The notes below the pieces were generated by a model, which saw only the letters and a list, made by a program, of their open reading frames with translations, was not told the DNA's origin and did no database searches. From assembly GCF_004342665.1 (NCBI RefSeq), contig NZ_SMBY01000018.1:1-33934 (forward strand): DNA of 33,934 nt. Reading direction: 5' to 3'. A program made the position numbers and the translations under genes. How positions within the stretch are numbered: position 1 is the first letter of the stretch; each line of letters begins with the position of its first letter. Source of the DNA: Samsonia erythrinae. GTDB taxonomy: Bacteria > Pseudomonadota > Gammaproteobacteria > Enterobacterales > Enterobacteriaceae. Below, piece by piece: positions 20,195 through 29,893 of the stretch.

Positions 20195-20754
20195 GTACGG
20201 ACGTCAATCACTGCCATATTCGCGCGCTTCGCAGCTTCAATGCCATAGTCTGCATCTTCAAACACAAGACAATGCTCAGGAGCGACAGAAATCAATCGCG
20301 CACAACGCAAAAAAGTATCAGGGAAAGGCTTATGATGAGTAACATCATCGGCGCCCACGATTGCATCAAAATACTTATGCAGTCCCAACTGCATTAGCAG
20401 CTTGTCGGCCATAGCATGCGTACTGCCAGTCCCTACCGCCATAGGACGTTGCCCATGATATTGCTTAACCACATCAATCAGCGGCAGTGGTTTTACAGTA
20501 TCCAGCAACATGCTTTCGGCAATGGCTGTCTTTTCTGCGGCCAGCTGGTGAGGATCAATATCGGCCTGGTGGCTATCGATAATATGCTGCGCAATGCGCC
20601 ATGTAGGTGACCCATTCAATGCTGTCATGGCATCGGCATCATATCTCATCCCATATCGGGCAAGAACCAACTCCCATGCTTGATGGTGTGTCGGCTCGGT
20701 ATCAAGAATGGTGCCATCCATATCAAAGATTAGCCCTTGATAGCGATCGTACAT
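20188..20754 (-). CDS. yqaB: HAD-family fructose-1-phosphate phosphatase YqaB
   Basis: Haloacid-dehalogenase-type sugar phosphatase, 188 aa as in E. coli. Motif I is DMDGTILDTEP with the nucleophile Asp near residue 11, motif II VGTGST, motif III the HKPFPD lysine, motif IV VFEDADYGIEAA. E. coli YqaB acts on fructose 1-phosphate and 6-phosphogluconate; the same substrates are inferred here. It overlaps yqaA by 7 bp. Confidence 0.93.
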   Translation of the reverse strand: MYDRYQGLIFDMDGTILDTEPTHHQAWELVLARYGMRYDADAMTALNGSPTWRIAQHIIDSHQADIDPHQLAAEKTAIAESMLLDTVKPLPLIDVVKQYHGQRPMAVGTGSTHAMADKLLMQLGLHKYFDAIVGADDVTHHKPFPDTFLRCARLISVAPEHCLVFEDADYGIEAAKRANMAVIDVRTW

Positions 20755-21150
20755 CGTTGCTCCATGATCACTGAAAAGAAAGCTTACTTTATCGCAAAGT
20801 GGAAACGTTGTCGCTTACTCAATAACCTTAGAATAAACAGTAAATTACTTCCTAAGTAGTAGGACAACTATCCTTTATTCTTGAGTTTCCTGAGTAAAGC
20901 GGGGCGGATAGAACCGACTCATACCGCGTACCTAGAAAGACGCCGCTCGACGCCAATACAGAAAAAGACAGTCACCGCCGTTTAAATATAGGCAAGAGAA
21001 TAATGGAAATCATGTGAAGTGTTAGGGGGGATGATTTTGCCCAGCTTCGCCTTTCGGAACACTGAATAAGCAACGTCTTTGCCTTTCTGTTCTTGTAAAC
21101 AAGGGTAAAAACAACAAGAACAAAACAATAACGTTATTTAAATCGAAATA
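20755..21150. other. gene-free stretch between yqaB and the tRNA cluster
   Basis: No credible reading frame or RNA was found. It should contain the yqaB promoter and the trailer of the tRNA transcript. A perfect 9-bp inverted repeat TGTTCTTGT / ACAAGAACA (21088-21096, 21114-21122) lies 29 bp after the last tRNA. It lacks a U run, so it looks more like a trailer hairpin than a standard terminator. Confidence 0.6.
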
Positions 21151-21227
21151 TGGTGCATCCGGGAGGATTCGAACCTCCGACCGCTCGGTTCGTAGCCGAG
21201 TACTCTATCCAGCTGAGCTACGGATGC
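21151..21227 (-). tRNA. tRNA-Arg(ACG)
   Basis: A 77-base tRNA with encoded CCA and acceptor stem GCATCCG / CGGATGC. The anticodon ACG is in the loop CTACGAA. The sequence equals E. coli argQ/Z/Y/V type. It is the most distal of three identical copies in the operon. Confidence 0.98.
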
Positions 21228-21417
21228 AGAGTGTGGTGCAGAAAATACAAGGTGAGCAATTAAACGGAGATATTCAGAATGGCGCATTTGAGAAAACAAG
21301 TTAACCTGGTGATGCTTCACCTTGGTAACCGTTGCTAAGCAACGCTCATTTCCTTGTTCTTATAAACGATACTACCGACTATAAGAGCAAAATAACAACC
21401 TTATCCATATCGAAGTA

Positions 21418-21494
21418 TGGTGCATCCGGGAGGATTCGAACCTCCGACCGCTCGGTTCGTAGCCGAGTACTCTATCCAGCTGAGCTACGGATGC
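21418..21494 (-). tRNA. tRNA-Arg(ACG)
   Basis: Second identical 77-base copy with encoded CCA and anticodon ACG. It starts 267 bp from the neighbouring copy, so the repeat unit includes the spacer. Confidence 0.98.
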
Positions 21495-21682
21495 ATTTTC
21501 TTTATCTACGAAAAAATTCACTTTCGGTACGACACGCCTCGTTGAAGCGTTACATCAATCAGGAGGAACCCAGCTTTGTCTCGCCTTGCGAGACACAACG
21601 CATAGCAACCCCTTCCTTTTTACCCTATACCCCAGCTTAGCTGGCTTAAGAGTAAAACAACTACGCTATCCATAACAGGATA

Positions 21683-21759
21683 TGGTGCATCCGGGAGGAT
21701 TCGAACCTCCGACCGCTCGGTTCGTAGCCGAGTACTCTATCCAGCTGAGCTACGGATGC
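21683..21759 (-). tRNA. tRNA-Arg(ACG)
   Basis: Third identical 77-base copy with encoded CCA and anticodon ACG, 7 bp from the tRNA-Ser gene and 265 bp in phase with the middle copy. Confidence 0.98.
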
Positions 21760-21766
21760 AAATAAA

Positions 21767-21859
21767 TGGCGGTGAGGGAGGGATTCGAACCCTCGATGCA
21801 GCTTTTGACCGCATACTCCCTTAGCAGGGGAGCGCCTTCAGCCTCTCGGCCACCTCACC
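21767..21859 (-). tRNA. serV: tRNA-Ser(GCT)
   Basis: A 93-base tRNA with a long variable arm and encoded CCA. The anticodon GCT is in the loop CTGCTAA. It matches E. coli serV and is the first gene of the tRNA operon, as there. Confidence 0.97.
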
Positions 21860-21922
21860 TTACATTACCTGCGACGCTATCAAGAACCTCTTGTTAGTGC
21901 TCACCGGTACTGCGTGGCGCAC

Positions 21923-21950
21923 ATATTACTTTCCCGGACTTATAAGTCAA
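21923..21950 (-). promoter_or_regulatory. promoter of the serV-argX3 tRNA operon
   Basis: Minus strand TTGACT (21945-21950) and TAATAT (21923-21928) with 16-bp spacing are followed by a GTGCGCC discriminator. This is the GC-rich type seen at stringently controlled stable-RNA promoters. Confidence 0.88.
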
Positions 21951-22116
21951 ACAATTTTTCCCAACTTCTGTTTGTTTGAACAATTCGCACCCAAGGCGCG
22001 CACTTTCACAACAAAAAGTCTGTTTTATCAGCAGAAAAACAGACGGTTACCTTGCCGTGGGGAAAGCAAAGAAAACGCATTGATAGACAGGTGGAAGAAA
22101 AGCAGACAATAACAAT

Positions 22117-22140
22117 TGCGTCCCGCGAACACGAGACGCA
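22117..22140 (-). terminator. csrA terminator
   Basis: Minus strand hairpin TGCGTCTCG / CGGGACGCA (9 bp, one G-U pair) starts 7 bp after the csrA stop. The U run is interrupted (ATTGTTATTG). Confidence 0.6.
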
Positions 22141-22147
22141 TTGTCAA

Positions 22148-22333
22148 TCAATATGACGTTGGTTGAGATTTTTCGGCCTGAATACGCTGATAGATCTCTT
22201 CACGGTGGACAGAAACCTCTTTTGGTGCATTAACACCAATACGCACCTGGTTGCCTTTCACTCCTAATACGGTAACCGTTACCTCATCGCCAATCATGAG
22301 GGTTTCGCCAACTCGACGAGTCAAAATAAGCAT
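22148..22333 (-). CDS. csrA: carbon storage regulator CsrA (RsmA)
   Basis: RNA-binding homodimer that binds GGA motifs in mRNA leaders and is titrated by CsrB/CsrC-type RNAs. In soft-rot plant pathogens the orthologue RsmA represses exoenzymes and quorum sensing. The 61 aa are identical to E. coli CsrA except near the C terminus (SQPTSY), including L4, R44 in the VHREE helix start and [15 protein letters not shown] precedes the ATG. It lies between alaS and the tRNA operon, as in E. coli. Confidence 0.99.
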   Translation of the reverse strand: MLILTRRVGETLMIGDEVTVTVLGVKGNQVRIGVNAPKEVSVHREEIYQRIQAEKSQPTSY

Positions 22334-22652
22334 TCTTTGCTCCTTGAAAGATTATAAAGAGTCGGGTCTCTCTGTCTCCCGGCCATTATCCATCATGTGC
22401 TGTGAAAACGTAAACCTAGACGATGGTATAACCGCCACCATCGCACCGTGGTTCGCCACTATGTGTTAGTTTAGTCGATATCGGTAGCTTGTGCTTTTGT
22501 TATCAAGACAAGCGTCTCAAGCATACATACTTAAGAATATCTTAAGGTTAGACACTGTCTACCCTGTGTGCCGGATCCTTTCCCACAGACAAAAACGCCA
22601 CAACCAGCAAGTTATGGCGTTTTGTTGGATGACACGAAAAACGTTATCAGCC
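22334..22652. other. csrA-alaS intergenic region
   Basis: No gene was found in these 319 bp. It holds the csrA promoter region, which could not be resolved to single boxes, and the alaS terminator. A short dyad CTTAAG-AATAT-CTTAAG lies at 22530-22546. The csrA leader here is long enough for several promoters, as known in E. coli. Confidence 0.5.
22591..22621 (-). terminator. alaS terminator
   Basis: Minus strand stem AACGCCATAAC / GTTGTGGCGTT (11 bp, one G-U pair) with a six-base loop is followed by a U run, 32 bp after the alaS stop. Confidence 0.87.
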
Positions 22653-25280
22653 TTATAGCTTGCCAGCAACCCATGATTCAACGCTGGCTAATGCGGCAGG
22701 CAGTGCGGACGTATCGGAGCCGCCAGCCTGAGCCATATCCGGACGGCCACCGCCTTTGCCCCCCACCTGCTGGGCAACAAATCCGATCAGTTCACCCGCT
22801 TTTACGCGACCAGTCAGATCCTTCGTTACGCCGGAGATCAAACTGACTTTGCCTTCCGCCGTTGTTCCCAGAACGATAATGGCCGACCCGAGCTGGTTCT
22901 TAAGATCGTCAACCATGGTACGCAATAGTTTAGGATCCACATTATCCAACTGTGTGACAAGCAGCTTCACACCGTTAATCTCTTTAGCTTTACTGGTCAG
23001 TGAAAAACTTTCTTGCGCTGCCTGCTGCGCTTTCAACTGCTGCAGTTCTTTCTCTAACACACGGTTACGATCCAAAACAGAGCGTACCTTATCCACCAGA
23101 TTGTGGCTATCCCCTTTCAGCAGTTGCGCGACATCTTGCAGGACATCACTCTGACGATGCAGTGCAGACAACGCATTTTCACCGGTGATCGCTTCAATAC
23201 GACGCACGCCTGCGGCAGTACCTGATTCAGACACAATCTGGAATAGGCCAATATCCCCGGTACGGCTTGCATGCGTACCGCCACAAAGCTCGATAGAGAA
23301 ATCGCCCATCGTCAGAACACGGACGTGCTCGTCATACTTCTCACCGAACAGCGCCATTGCCCCTTTCGCTTTCGCCTCTTCCAAGGCCATCACGTCAGTC
23401 TGTACGGTAAGATTACGGCGAATTTGTGCGTTGACGATATCTTCAACCTGACGAATTTGCTCTGCTTTCATCGCTTCCGTGTGCGAGAAGTCAAAACGCA
23501 GATAGTTGTCGTTAACCAGAGAACCTTTCTGTGCGACATGCTCGCCCAGAACCTGACGCAGCGCAGCATGCAGCAAATGCGTTGCAGAGTGGTTCAGGCG
23601 GATGCGATCGCGACGCTGGCTATCGACCAGTGCATCAACGCTATCATTGACGCGCAACGATCCCTGCGTCAGCTTGCCGATATGACCAATGGCCTGACCA
23701 TATTTCTGGGTATCCTGCACAGTGAAGCTGGCGACGCCATTGCTTAGCTCCCCCCGATCGCCAACCTGACCACCGGATTCACCATAGAACGGCGTTTCGT
23801 TCAGAATGACCACGGCGTCATCGCCCGCCACGACCTGATCAACCGCGTTTCCATTATGATAAAGCGCAACGACTTTCGCGTGACGTTGGGTTTGTTCATA
23901 GCCGCAGAATCGCGTGCTCTCTTCCACACGGATGAGGCTGTCGTAATTAATGCCAAAGCCGCTCGCATCACGTGCTCGCTGACGTTGTGCCTTCATCGCG
24001 GCCTCAAAGCCTTCTTCATCCACTTTCAGACCCCGCTCGCGGCAAACATCTGCCGTGAGATCGACAGGGAAGCCATAGGTGTCATACAGACGGAAAGCCG
24101 TCTCACCGTCCAGCGTATCCCCTTTCAGGTTTTTGATTTCGTCGTCAAGCAGAGAAAGGCCTCGTTCCAGCGTACGAGCAAACTGCTCTTCTTCCATTTT
24201 CAGCGCCTGCTCAACCACCGTTTGGTGCTTCTTCAACTCTTCAGCAGCAGGCCCCATGACGTCAATCAGCGGCGCAACCAGTTTATAGAAGAAAGCTTCT
24301 GTAGCGCCCAGCATATTCCCGTGACGCACAGCGCGACGAATGATACGGCGCAGGACGTAACCACGGTTTTCATTAGACGGCGTCACCCCATCCGCAATCA
24401 GGAATGCACAGGAGCGAATATGATCGGCGATAACCCGCAATGATTTGTTATCTAAATCGGTCGTACCGACGGCTTTTGCCACCGCGGCAATCAACGTTTT
24501 GAACAAATCAATTTCATAGTTTGAATTGACATGCTGTAACACAGCAGCAACACGTTCCAGCCCCATACCGGTATCAACAGAAGGTTTTGGTAATGGCAAC
24601 ATGGTGCCGTCAGACTGACGGTTGAACTGCATAAAGACCAGATTCCAGATTTCGATATAGCGATCGCCATCTTCATCAGGGCTTCCCGGGGGGCCACCGG
24701 CGATATGTTCGCCATGATCGTAAAAAATCTCGGTACATGGGCCACAAGGTCCCGTTTCGCCCATTTGCCAGAAATTATCCGAGGCGTAAGGTCCGCCTTT
24801 GTTATCTCCGATGCGAATAATTCTCTCGTGTGGCACGCCGACATCATTGGCCCAAATATCGTAGGCTTCATCATCCGTCGCGTATACCGTGACCCACAGT
24901 TGTTCTTTTGGCAGGTTGAACCATTTAGGAGACGTCAACAGTTCCCATGCATAACGGATGGCATCATGCTTGAAATAGTCACCGAAGCTGAAATTGCCCA
25001 GCATTTCAAAGAAGGTATGATGACGAGCGGTATAACCTACGTTTTCCAGGTCATTATGTTTACCGCCAGCACGTACACAGCGCTGTGCCGTCGTTGCCCG
25101 GACGTAGCTACGTTTATCCAGCCCGAGGAACACATCTTTGAACTGGTTCATACCCGCATTGGTAAATAACAGTGTCGGATCGTTGTTCGGCACCAGAGAG
25201 CTGCTATCAACAACCTGGTGTCCCTTACTGTGGAAAAAATCGAGAAACGCTTGACGGATCTCAGCGGTGCTCTTGCTCAT
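22653..25280 (-). CDS. alaS: alanyl-tRNA synthetase
   Basis: Class II synthetase of 875 aa (E. coli 876). It has the catalytic domain ([20 protein letters not shown], class II motif 3 region [18 protein letters not shown]), the tRNA-recognition domain, and the editing domain with zinc ligands [11 protein letters not shown] and CGGTH. A coiled coil and the glycine-rich C-Ala domain ([15 protein letters not shown]) follow. AGGAC precedes the ATG. It lies between recX and csrA, as in E. coli. No frameshift or missing motif was seen. Confidence 0.99.
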   Translation of the reverse strand: MSKSTAEIRQAFLDFFHSKGHQVVDSSSLVPNNDPTLLFTNAGMNQFKDVFLGLDKRSYVRATTAQRCVRAGGKHNDLENVGYTARHHTFFEMLGNFSFGDYFKHDAIRYAWELLTSPKWFNLPKEQLWVTVYATDDEAYDIWANDVGVPHERIIRIGDNKGGPYASDNFWQMGETGPCGPCTEIFYDHGEHIAGGPPGSPDEDGDRYIEIWNLVFMQFNRQSDGTMLPLPKPSVDTGMGLERVAAVLQHVNSNYEIDLFKTLIAAVAKAVGTTDLDNKSLRVIADHIRSCAFLIADGVTPSNENRGYVLRRIIRRAVRHGNMLGATEAFFYKLVAPLIDVMGPAAEELKKHQTVVEQALKMEEEQFARTLERGLSLLDDEIKNLKGDTLDGETAFRLYDTYGFPVDLTADVCRERGLKVDEEGFEAAMKAQRQRARDASGFGINYDSLIRVEESTRFCGYEQTQRHAKVVALYHNGNAVDQVVAGDDAVVILNETPFYGESGGQVGDRGELSNGVASFTVQDTQKYGQAIGHIGKLTQGSLRVNDSVDALVDSQRRDRIRLNHSATHLLHAALRQVLGEHVAQKGSLVNDNYLRFDFSHTEAMKAEQIRQVEDIVNAQIRRNLTVQTDVMALEEAKAKGAMALFGEKYDEHVRVLTMGDFSIELCGGTHASRTGDIGLFQIVSESGTAAGVRRIEAITGENALSALHRQSDVLQDVAQLLKGDSHNLVDKVRSVLDRNRVLEKELQQLKAQQAAQESFSLTSKAKEINGVKLLVTQLDNVDPKLLRTMVDDLKNQLGSAIIVLGTTAEGKVSLISGVTKDLTGRVKAGELIGFVAQQVGGKGGGRPDMAQAGGSDTSALPAALASVESWVAGKL

Positions 25281-25419
25281 AATTGTCCTGGAATCAAGCT
25301 AGAAGAACAGATCGCGGGCAAGGTTGGCTCAGGATACTGACGCGACCGTGCAACTCACGAACAAAAAAAGTGGGGATAAGATAAATTTTCTTCGAGGGGA
25401 AGTAAAATCCCGTATGCGT

Positions 25420-25899
25420 TCAATCTGAAAATTTTGTATAAATTGACTGAATTTCTTCATGGAAGAAGCCACGATAAAGCAAATAGCGCTGATGTTTAGC
25501 TTTATCTTTCCAGTCATCAGACAGGGGGGACCCAAACTTTCGTTCCGCAACAGATTTCGCCAGCGCGCACCAATCAATATCACTCTCGTTTAATGCTGCG
25601 CCAAGTAATGGCTGATTGACGCCTTTTTGACTCAGTTCCATTCGTATTCGCTGGGCACCGTAACCTTTACGGCTCCGACTGCTGATATAACGACGCACAA
25701 AACGCGCATCGTCCAGCCACCCGAATTCCTTGCAATAAGCAATGGCCGCTTCCACGTCCTCTGTCGCGGTACGCGGGTCGGCTCCGTCTTCTGTGCGATC
25801 TAATTTATACACATACGCCGCAAGTTTGCGGCGTATTTCGGCTTCACTATGGTCGCGTACAGAAAGCACATTCATCGCATAGCGTAATGGCTTATTCAT
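25420..25899 (-). CDS. recX: RecA regulator RecX
   Basis: Inhibits RecA filament extension and recombinase activity. The 159-aa product is built of three-helix repeats. The signature elements RDHSEAEIRRKLA, RFVRRYISSRSRKGYGAQRIRMEL and the C-terminal RYLLYRGFFHEEIQ are present. It is a few residues shorter than E. coli RecX at the N terminus. It starts 45 bp after recA with a poor ribosome site, consistent with low-level read-through expression from the SOS-controlled recA promoter. Confidence 0.95.
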   Translation of the reverse strand: MNKPLRYAMNVLSVRDHSEAEIRRKLAAYVYKLDRTEDGADPRTATEDVEAAIAYCKEFGWLDDARFVRRYISSRSRKGYGAQRIRMELSQKGVNQPLLGAALNESDIDWCALAKSVAERKFGSPLSDDWKDKAKHQRYLLYRGFFHEEIQSIYTKFSD

Positions 25900-25944
25900 C
25901 TACGTATTCGGCAAAATACATTGTTACAATGGGATCAGCCGCCA

Positions 25945-27015
25945 TTAGAACTCGTTACCTTCCCCCACGAATTCATCTTCATCATGGCTGTCGCCCGCAG
26001 CAGCAGATGCCTGATCATTGCCTTTGTGCAGCAGCATCTCACGCAATTTCTTATCCAGTTCTGCAGCAATGGTCGGATTTTCTTTCAAGAAATTACAAGC
26101 GTTCGCTTTACCCTGGCCAATCTTGTCACCGTTATAGCTATACCAAGCCCCTGCCTTCTCGATCAGCTTGTGTTTCACCCCCAGATCAACCAGCTCACCG
26201 TGGATATTAATACCTTCACCATACAGAATCTGGAACTCAGCCTGCTTGAATGGCGCAGCCACTTTGTTCTTCACGACCTTAACGCGCGTTTCATTCCCCA
26301 CCACTTCCTCGCCATCCTTGATCGACCCCGTGCGGCGAATATCCAGACGGACAGAAGCGTAGAACTTCAATGCGTTACCGCCAGTCGTGGTCTCAGGGTT
26401 ACCGAACATCACGCCAATTTTCATACGGATCTGGTTGATAAAGATCAGCAACGTATTCGCCTGCTTCAGGTTACCCGCCAGTTTACGCATTGCCTGGCTC
26501 ATCATGCGTGCAGCCAGCCCCATATGGGAATCACCGATCTCACCTTCAATTTCCGCTTTCGGCGTCAGCGCCGCAACAGAGTCAACAATGATCACATCGA
26601 CGGCGCCAGAACGCGTTAAAGCATCACAAATCTCCAGCGCTTGTTCACCGGTATCCGGTTGAGAACACAGCAGGTTATCGATATCGACGCCGAGTTTTTT
26701 CGCATAAATCGGATCCAGCGCATGCTCCGCGTCGATAAATGCGCAGGTCTTGCCTTCACGCTGAGCAGCGGCAATAACCTGTAAGGTCAGCGTTGTTTTA
26801 CCGGAAGATTCCGGGCCATAAATTTCAACGATACGCCCCATGGGTAAACCACCGGCGCCAAGTGCAATATCAAGGGACAGAGAACCGGTAGAAATAGTCT
26901 CAACATCCATTGAGCGATCCTCGCCCAACCGCATGATAGAACCTTTACCAAATTGCTTCTCGATCTGGCCCAGTGCTGCTGCTAGTGCCTTTTGTTTGTT
27001 CTCATCAATAGCCAT
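25945..27015 (-). CDS. recA: recombinase RecA
   Basis: ATP-dependent DNA strand-exchange protein and LexA coprotease. The 356-aa product starts [11 protein letters not shown]. It has Walker [11 protein letters not shown] near residues 66-75, Walker [14 protein letters not shown], loop L2 near [13 protein letters not shown], and an acidic tail ([15 protein letters not shown]). The ATG at 27015 has AGGAG upstream; five additional in-frame codons upstream are not used by the family. A LexA box overlaps the promoter. recX follows. Confidence 0.99.
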   Translation of the reverse strand: MAIDENKQKALAAALGQIEKQFGKGSIMRLGEDRSMDVETISTGSLSLDIALGAGGLPMGRIVEIYGPESSGKTTLTLQVIAAAQREGKTCAFIDAEHALDPIYAKKLGVDIDNLLCSQPDTGEQALEICDALTRSGAVDVIIVDSVAALTPKAEIEGEIGDSHMGLAARMMSQAMRKLAGNLKQANTLLIFINQIRMKIGVMFGNPETTTGGNALKFYASVRLDIRRTGSIKDGEEVVGNETRVKVVKNKVAAPFKQAEFQILYGEGINIHGELVDLGVKHKLIEKAGAWYSYNGDKIGQGKANACNFLKENPTIAAELDKKLREMLLHKGNDQASAAAGDSHDEDEFVGEGNEF

Positions 27016-27092
27016 TTCTACTCCTGTCATGCGGCGTAAAGCGGGTGTCTCTACGCGGCTGCTTAATCATGAATTGCTGGTTAATTACTGAC

Positions 27093-27120
27093 AGTATACT
27101 GTATACACATACAGCATCAA
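27093..27120 (-). promoter_or_regulatory. recA promoter with LexA (SOS) box
   Basis: Minus strand TTGATG (27115-27120) and TATACT (27093-27098) with 16-bp spacing. CTGT-N8-ACAG (27099-27114) is a consensus LexA operator filling the spacer, as in E. coli recA. Confidence 0.95.
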
Positions 27121-27122
27121 GA

Positions 27123-27617
27123 TTATTTTTTCAGAAACGCATCCAGCAGCGTTTGTAGCGCAAAATGGATGGATTGCAGACGTACTGCATTTCTGTCTCC
27201 GCTGAACTGCATTTTGCGGGTAAGTGATCGGCCCTGTTTGTCGGTAAAACCAAACCATACCGTACCAACAGGTTTCTCTTCCGTTCCCCCGTCCGGCCCG
27301 GCAATACCACTTACTGATACGGCAAAATCGGCATCGGCGGCATGCAAAGCACCTGCGGCCATCTCAGTGACGACTTCTTCACTCACGGCACCATACCGTT
27401 CCAATGTCTCTGAACCAACATTCACCAATCGCTGCTTAGCGAGATTGCTATATGTCACAAAGCCATAATTAAACCAGCTGGAGCAACCCGCGATATCGGT
27501 AATCGACTTAGCCAACCCACCACCTGTACAGGATTCGGCACACGTTAACGTGGCCCCCTGCACTTTCAGTTTTTCTCCCACCAGAGAACTTAATCGCAAA
27601 ATGTCAGCTTCCATCAT
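27123..27617 (-). CDS. pncC: nicotinamide-nucleotide amidase PncC (YgaD/CinA C-terminal)
   Basis: Deamidates nicotinamide mononucleotide to nicotinate mononucleotide for NAD recycling. The 164-aa product is the stand-alone CinA C-terminal domain. Its motifs are TCAESCTGGGLAKSIT with the catalytic serine, YSNLAKQRLV, SVSGIAGPDGG and PVGTVWFG. Two adjacent ATG codons could serve as start. It lies upstream of recA as in E. coli and ends at the recA promoter. Confidence 0.96.
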   Translation of the reverse strand: MMEADILRLSSLVGEKLKVQGATLTCAESCTGGGLAKSITDIAGCSSWFNYGFVTYSNLAKQRLVNVGSETLERYGAVSEEVVTEMAAGALHAADADFAVSVSGIAGPDGGTEEKPVGTVWFGFTDKQGRSLTRKMQFSGDRNAVRLQSIHFALQTLLDAFLKK

Positions 27618-28257
27618 CGCCGTCTCATCTTAAACAAGGATCGTCCAGTCAGGGTAACACTTTTCCTCGAAAAAGACGCTCCGCCAAGGGAGATGCGAAG
27701 CGCATAGCAAAGAAAGAAATATCACCATCATTTTTTCTTTAAGATACGTGACCCGTCTAAAAATCATCGTGTTGTTATCCAAGCCAGAATAAATTCAAGT
27801 ATGAAATATAGAAAAAGGAAAAGACCTTTTTAATATTATGGGTAATCGAGCTATAAAGTGAATGATTAGCAGGTAAACCCATGCGCGCCACTTTATTACA
27901 CCTCCGTAGGCATTAACTGATTAACCCTTATTGATTGAGGTTAAATCATATAAAAACAAACCTGATAGATGAAGGCAGCAATAAAAAAAGCCCACTAAAA
28001 ATAGTGGGCGAGTACTGCGATTATCATTATAGAAAACCCTGGTGTTTTACGGCACGTCATTCGGCTACAGTCTGACTCTTACAGTACTAAACGAACATTA
28101 ACTTAACATTAGGGAGGCAAAAAATCCGACTATTGCTGTGATAGCTTACCTCGACGCTATCACTGGGTTTTATCAACTTTGCTTCGCCGATTAATATCAG
28201 TCAGAATGTCGTACACCTGCCCATAAAGGGGTAACAATCCAGTAGGGAGGATGACGG
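27618..28257. other. 640-bp gene-free stretch between pncC and the SRPBCC gene
   Basis: AT-rich DNA without a credible coding frame. It contains a leftward terminator-like hairpin (27983-28009) and a perfect rightward hairpin GTGATAGC / GCTATCAC (28138-28163) followed by TGGGTTTT. No promoter could be assigned with confidence on either strand. Confidence 0.55.
27983..28009 (-). terminator. orphan leftward terminator
   Basis: Perfect 8-bp stem GCCCACTA / TAGTGGGC with an AAAA loop and, on the minus strand, seven U residues. No minus-strand gene lies to its right within reach, so it ends either a small RNA or a transcript of a lost gene. Confidence 0.8.
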
Positions 28258-28740
28258 GTGTTTCCCTCTTTTTTAAAGAAAACAGCAGCTAAAAATGGTA
28301 GTTATGCCAATGAAATCAGCAGCAGTATTACCATCAATAGTCCGGCAGAACGCCTGTTTGCACTCTGGCGCAAACCAGAAACGTTGCCGATTCTGATGGG
28401 GCATTTCGCTAGCATCGACATACTGAATCACACCGATTCTAATTGGCGCATTAATACGCCGATTGGCGCGCTGATTGAGTGGCAAGCCCGCATTATTGAC
28501 GAAAAGCCGGGAGAGTATATCCATTGGCGATCGCTGGAAGGGGCTCGGGTGCCTAATGAAGGTCAGCTGTATTTTCGGCCAGTGGGAACGGAAACGGTAG
28601 TCACACTGACGATCCGGTACAACCCGCCGGGAGGATTAATTGGGAAAAAAATCGGCCAAATGTTTGATCTGTTTTCTCGTGATATGCTGACAAAAACGCT
28701 CTATCGTTTTAAAAAATTAGCCGAGGATGAGTTGGCCTAA
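28258..28740 (+). CDS. SRPBCC / polyketide cyclase-dehydrase-like protein
   Basis: Protein of 160 aa with the helix-grip (START/Bet v1-like) pattern. The N-terminal strand ends in ITINSPAERLFALWRKPETLPILM. The middle beta strands carry alternating polar and hydrophobic residues (WRINTPIGALIEWQARII, GEYIHWRSL), and a long C-terminal helix runs from MFDLFSRDMLTKTLYRFKKL. Such proteins bind hydrophobic ligands, and some act as membrane-associated coenzyme Q carriers. No ligand can be inferred. The start is GTG with GGGAGG at good distance. It is followed by marC after 84 bp. Confidence 0.7.
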   Translation: MFPSFLKKTAAKNGSYANEISSSITINSPAERLFALWRKPETLPILMGHFASIDILNHTDSNWRINTPIGALIEWQARIIDEKPGEYIHWRSLEGARVPNEGQLYFRPVGTETVVTLTIRYNPPGGLIGKKIGQMFDLFSRDMLTKTLYRFKKLAEDELA

Positions 28741-28824
28741 CTTATCCGTTCCCTATGCTGTCGCGCAGGGCATCACAGCCCGTAGTCTTGTACTGACGTA
28801 ATACTCTTACAAAAGGAACGTAGA

Positions 28825-29499
28825 ATGCTGGAATTGATTCAAACCATTGGCATTGGTCTGGTATTGATCCTGCCGCTTGCGAACCCATTGACGACAGTAG
28901 CGGTATTTTTAGCCATGTCCGGCAATATGAGCCAAGGAGAAAGAAATCGTCAGATCTTTCAGGCTTCACTCTATGTCTTCATTATCATGACCGTCGCGTA
29001 CTATGCCGGTCAGGTGGTTATGAACACATTTGGCATTTCCATTCCCGGGCTGCGCATTGCCGGCGGGCTTATCGTGGCATTTATTGGTTTTCGTATGCTA
29101 TTCCCCCAGCAATATCCAGAACACTCGCTTGAAGTTAAAAGCAAAAAAGAAGAGATTAACGAAAGCTTTTCTGCCAATGAGGTCAACATCGCCTTTGTTC
29201 CATTAGCGATGCCTAGCACAGCAGGGCCGGGTACGATCGCCCTCCTTATCAGTACAGCCTCACAGATTAAAAGCGGGGTCGATATTACGCCATGGGTCAT
29301 TACCGTCGCCCCTATCATTACCTTTATATTGATTAGCCTGATCGTCTGGCTTAGCCTGAAAAGCTCAGGCCTGATTATGCGCCTACTCGGAAAAAGCGGC
29401 ATTGAAGCCATTTCACGGCTAATGGGATTCCTGCTGGTTTGCATGGGTGTGCAATTCATCATTAATGGCATGCTGGAGATCGCCCACCCCATCCATTAA
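28825..29499 (+). CDS. marC: MarC-family integral membrane protein
   Basis: UPF0056/MarC protein of 224 aa with six predicted membrane helices. It matches E. coli MarC nearly end to end, including [51 protein letters not shown] and [15 protein letters not shown]. The family was once linked to multiple antibiotic resistance, but that role was later withdrawn; transport activity is unproven. AAAGGAACG precedes the ATG. It is not next to marRAB here. Confidence 0.9.
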   Translation: MLELIQTIGIGLVLILPLANPLTTVAVFLAMSGNMSQGERNRQIFQASLYVFIIMTVAYYAGQVVMNTFGISIPGLRIAGGLIVAFIGFRMLFPQQYPEHSLEVKSKKEEINESFSANEVNIAFVPLAMPSTAGPGTIALLISTASQIKSGVDITPWVITVAPIITFILISLIVWLSLKSSGLIMRLLGKSGIEAISRLMGFLLVCMGVQFIINGMLEIAHPIH

Positions 29500-29893
29500 T
29501 CAAAAAGATTTATATCAAATCGTTGATGTGGATCTAACTAACAAGTCGTTCATTACCAACCTGATACCTACTCCGTGGGGAACAAGTACTGTGCCTGCCT
29601 GTCGACATACAGGCAAAAAAAACCCGCGTTTAAGCGGGCAAGGTCATTCAATGACAGGGATGGTTAACACAACACTCACGAGGATGCGAGGTATTGACAA
29701 GGGATGAAAAGACTATAGCAAGCCTTATGTATAGTATTGTCATTCGCAGGTAAGGTTAATCTGTCGGTTGTAAAACAACATGAGCGATACGTCATTCTAT
29801 TTACCGTCATGCGTATCCGGTATTACTCTATAAAACGATTGCCATCACAGGGTTAGCCATTTTTTGGCGTTTTCAAAACATAAGAGACAATAT
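29500..29893. other. marC-grxB intergenic region
   Basis: No gene was found in 394 bp. It contains a leftward terminator (29615-29638) and beyond it a short palindromic hairpin GTCATT-C-AATGAC (29643-29655). Divergent promoter-like words follow near 29694-29734 (TTGACA; ACTATA / TATAGT). It should hold the grxB promoter. A leftward small transcript ending at the terminator is possible. Confidence 0.5.
29615..29638 (-). terminator. leftward terminator without a gene
   Basis: Minus strand stem CCCGC / GCGGG with a six-base loop is followed by eight or more U residues. The flanking genes marC and grxB are both rightward, so the transcript it ends is unknown. Confidence 0.75.

Noticed and set aside
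21332-21640. 102-codon plus-strand frame across a tRNA-Arg gene
   Set aside because: It reads through the antisense strand of a tRNA, a common annotation artefact.
23271-24443. Long plus-strand frames antisense to alaS
   Set aside because: Shadow frames of alaS without ribosome sites or recognisable domains.
27893-27928. Short frame MRATLLHLRRH in the pncC-SRPBCC gap
   Set aside because: Eleven codons, no ribosome site, no regulated gene downstream.
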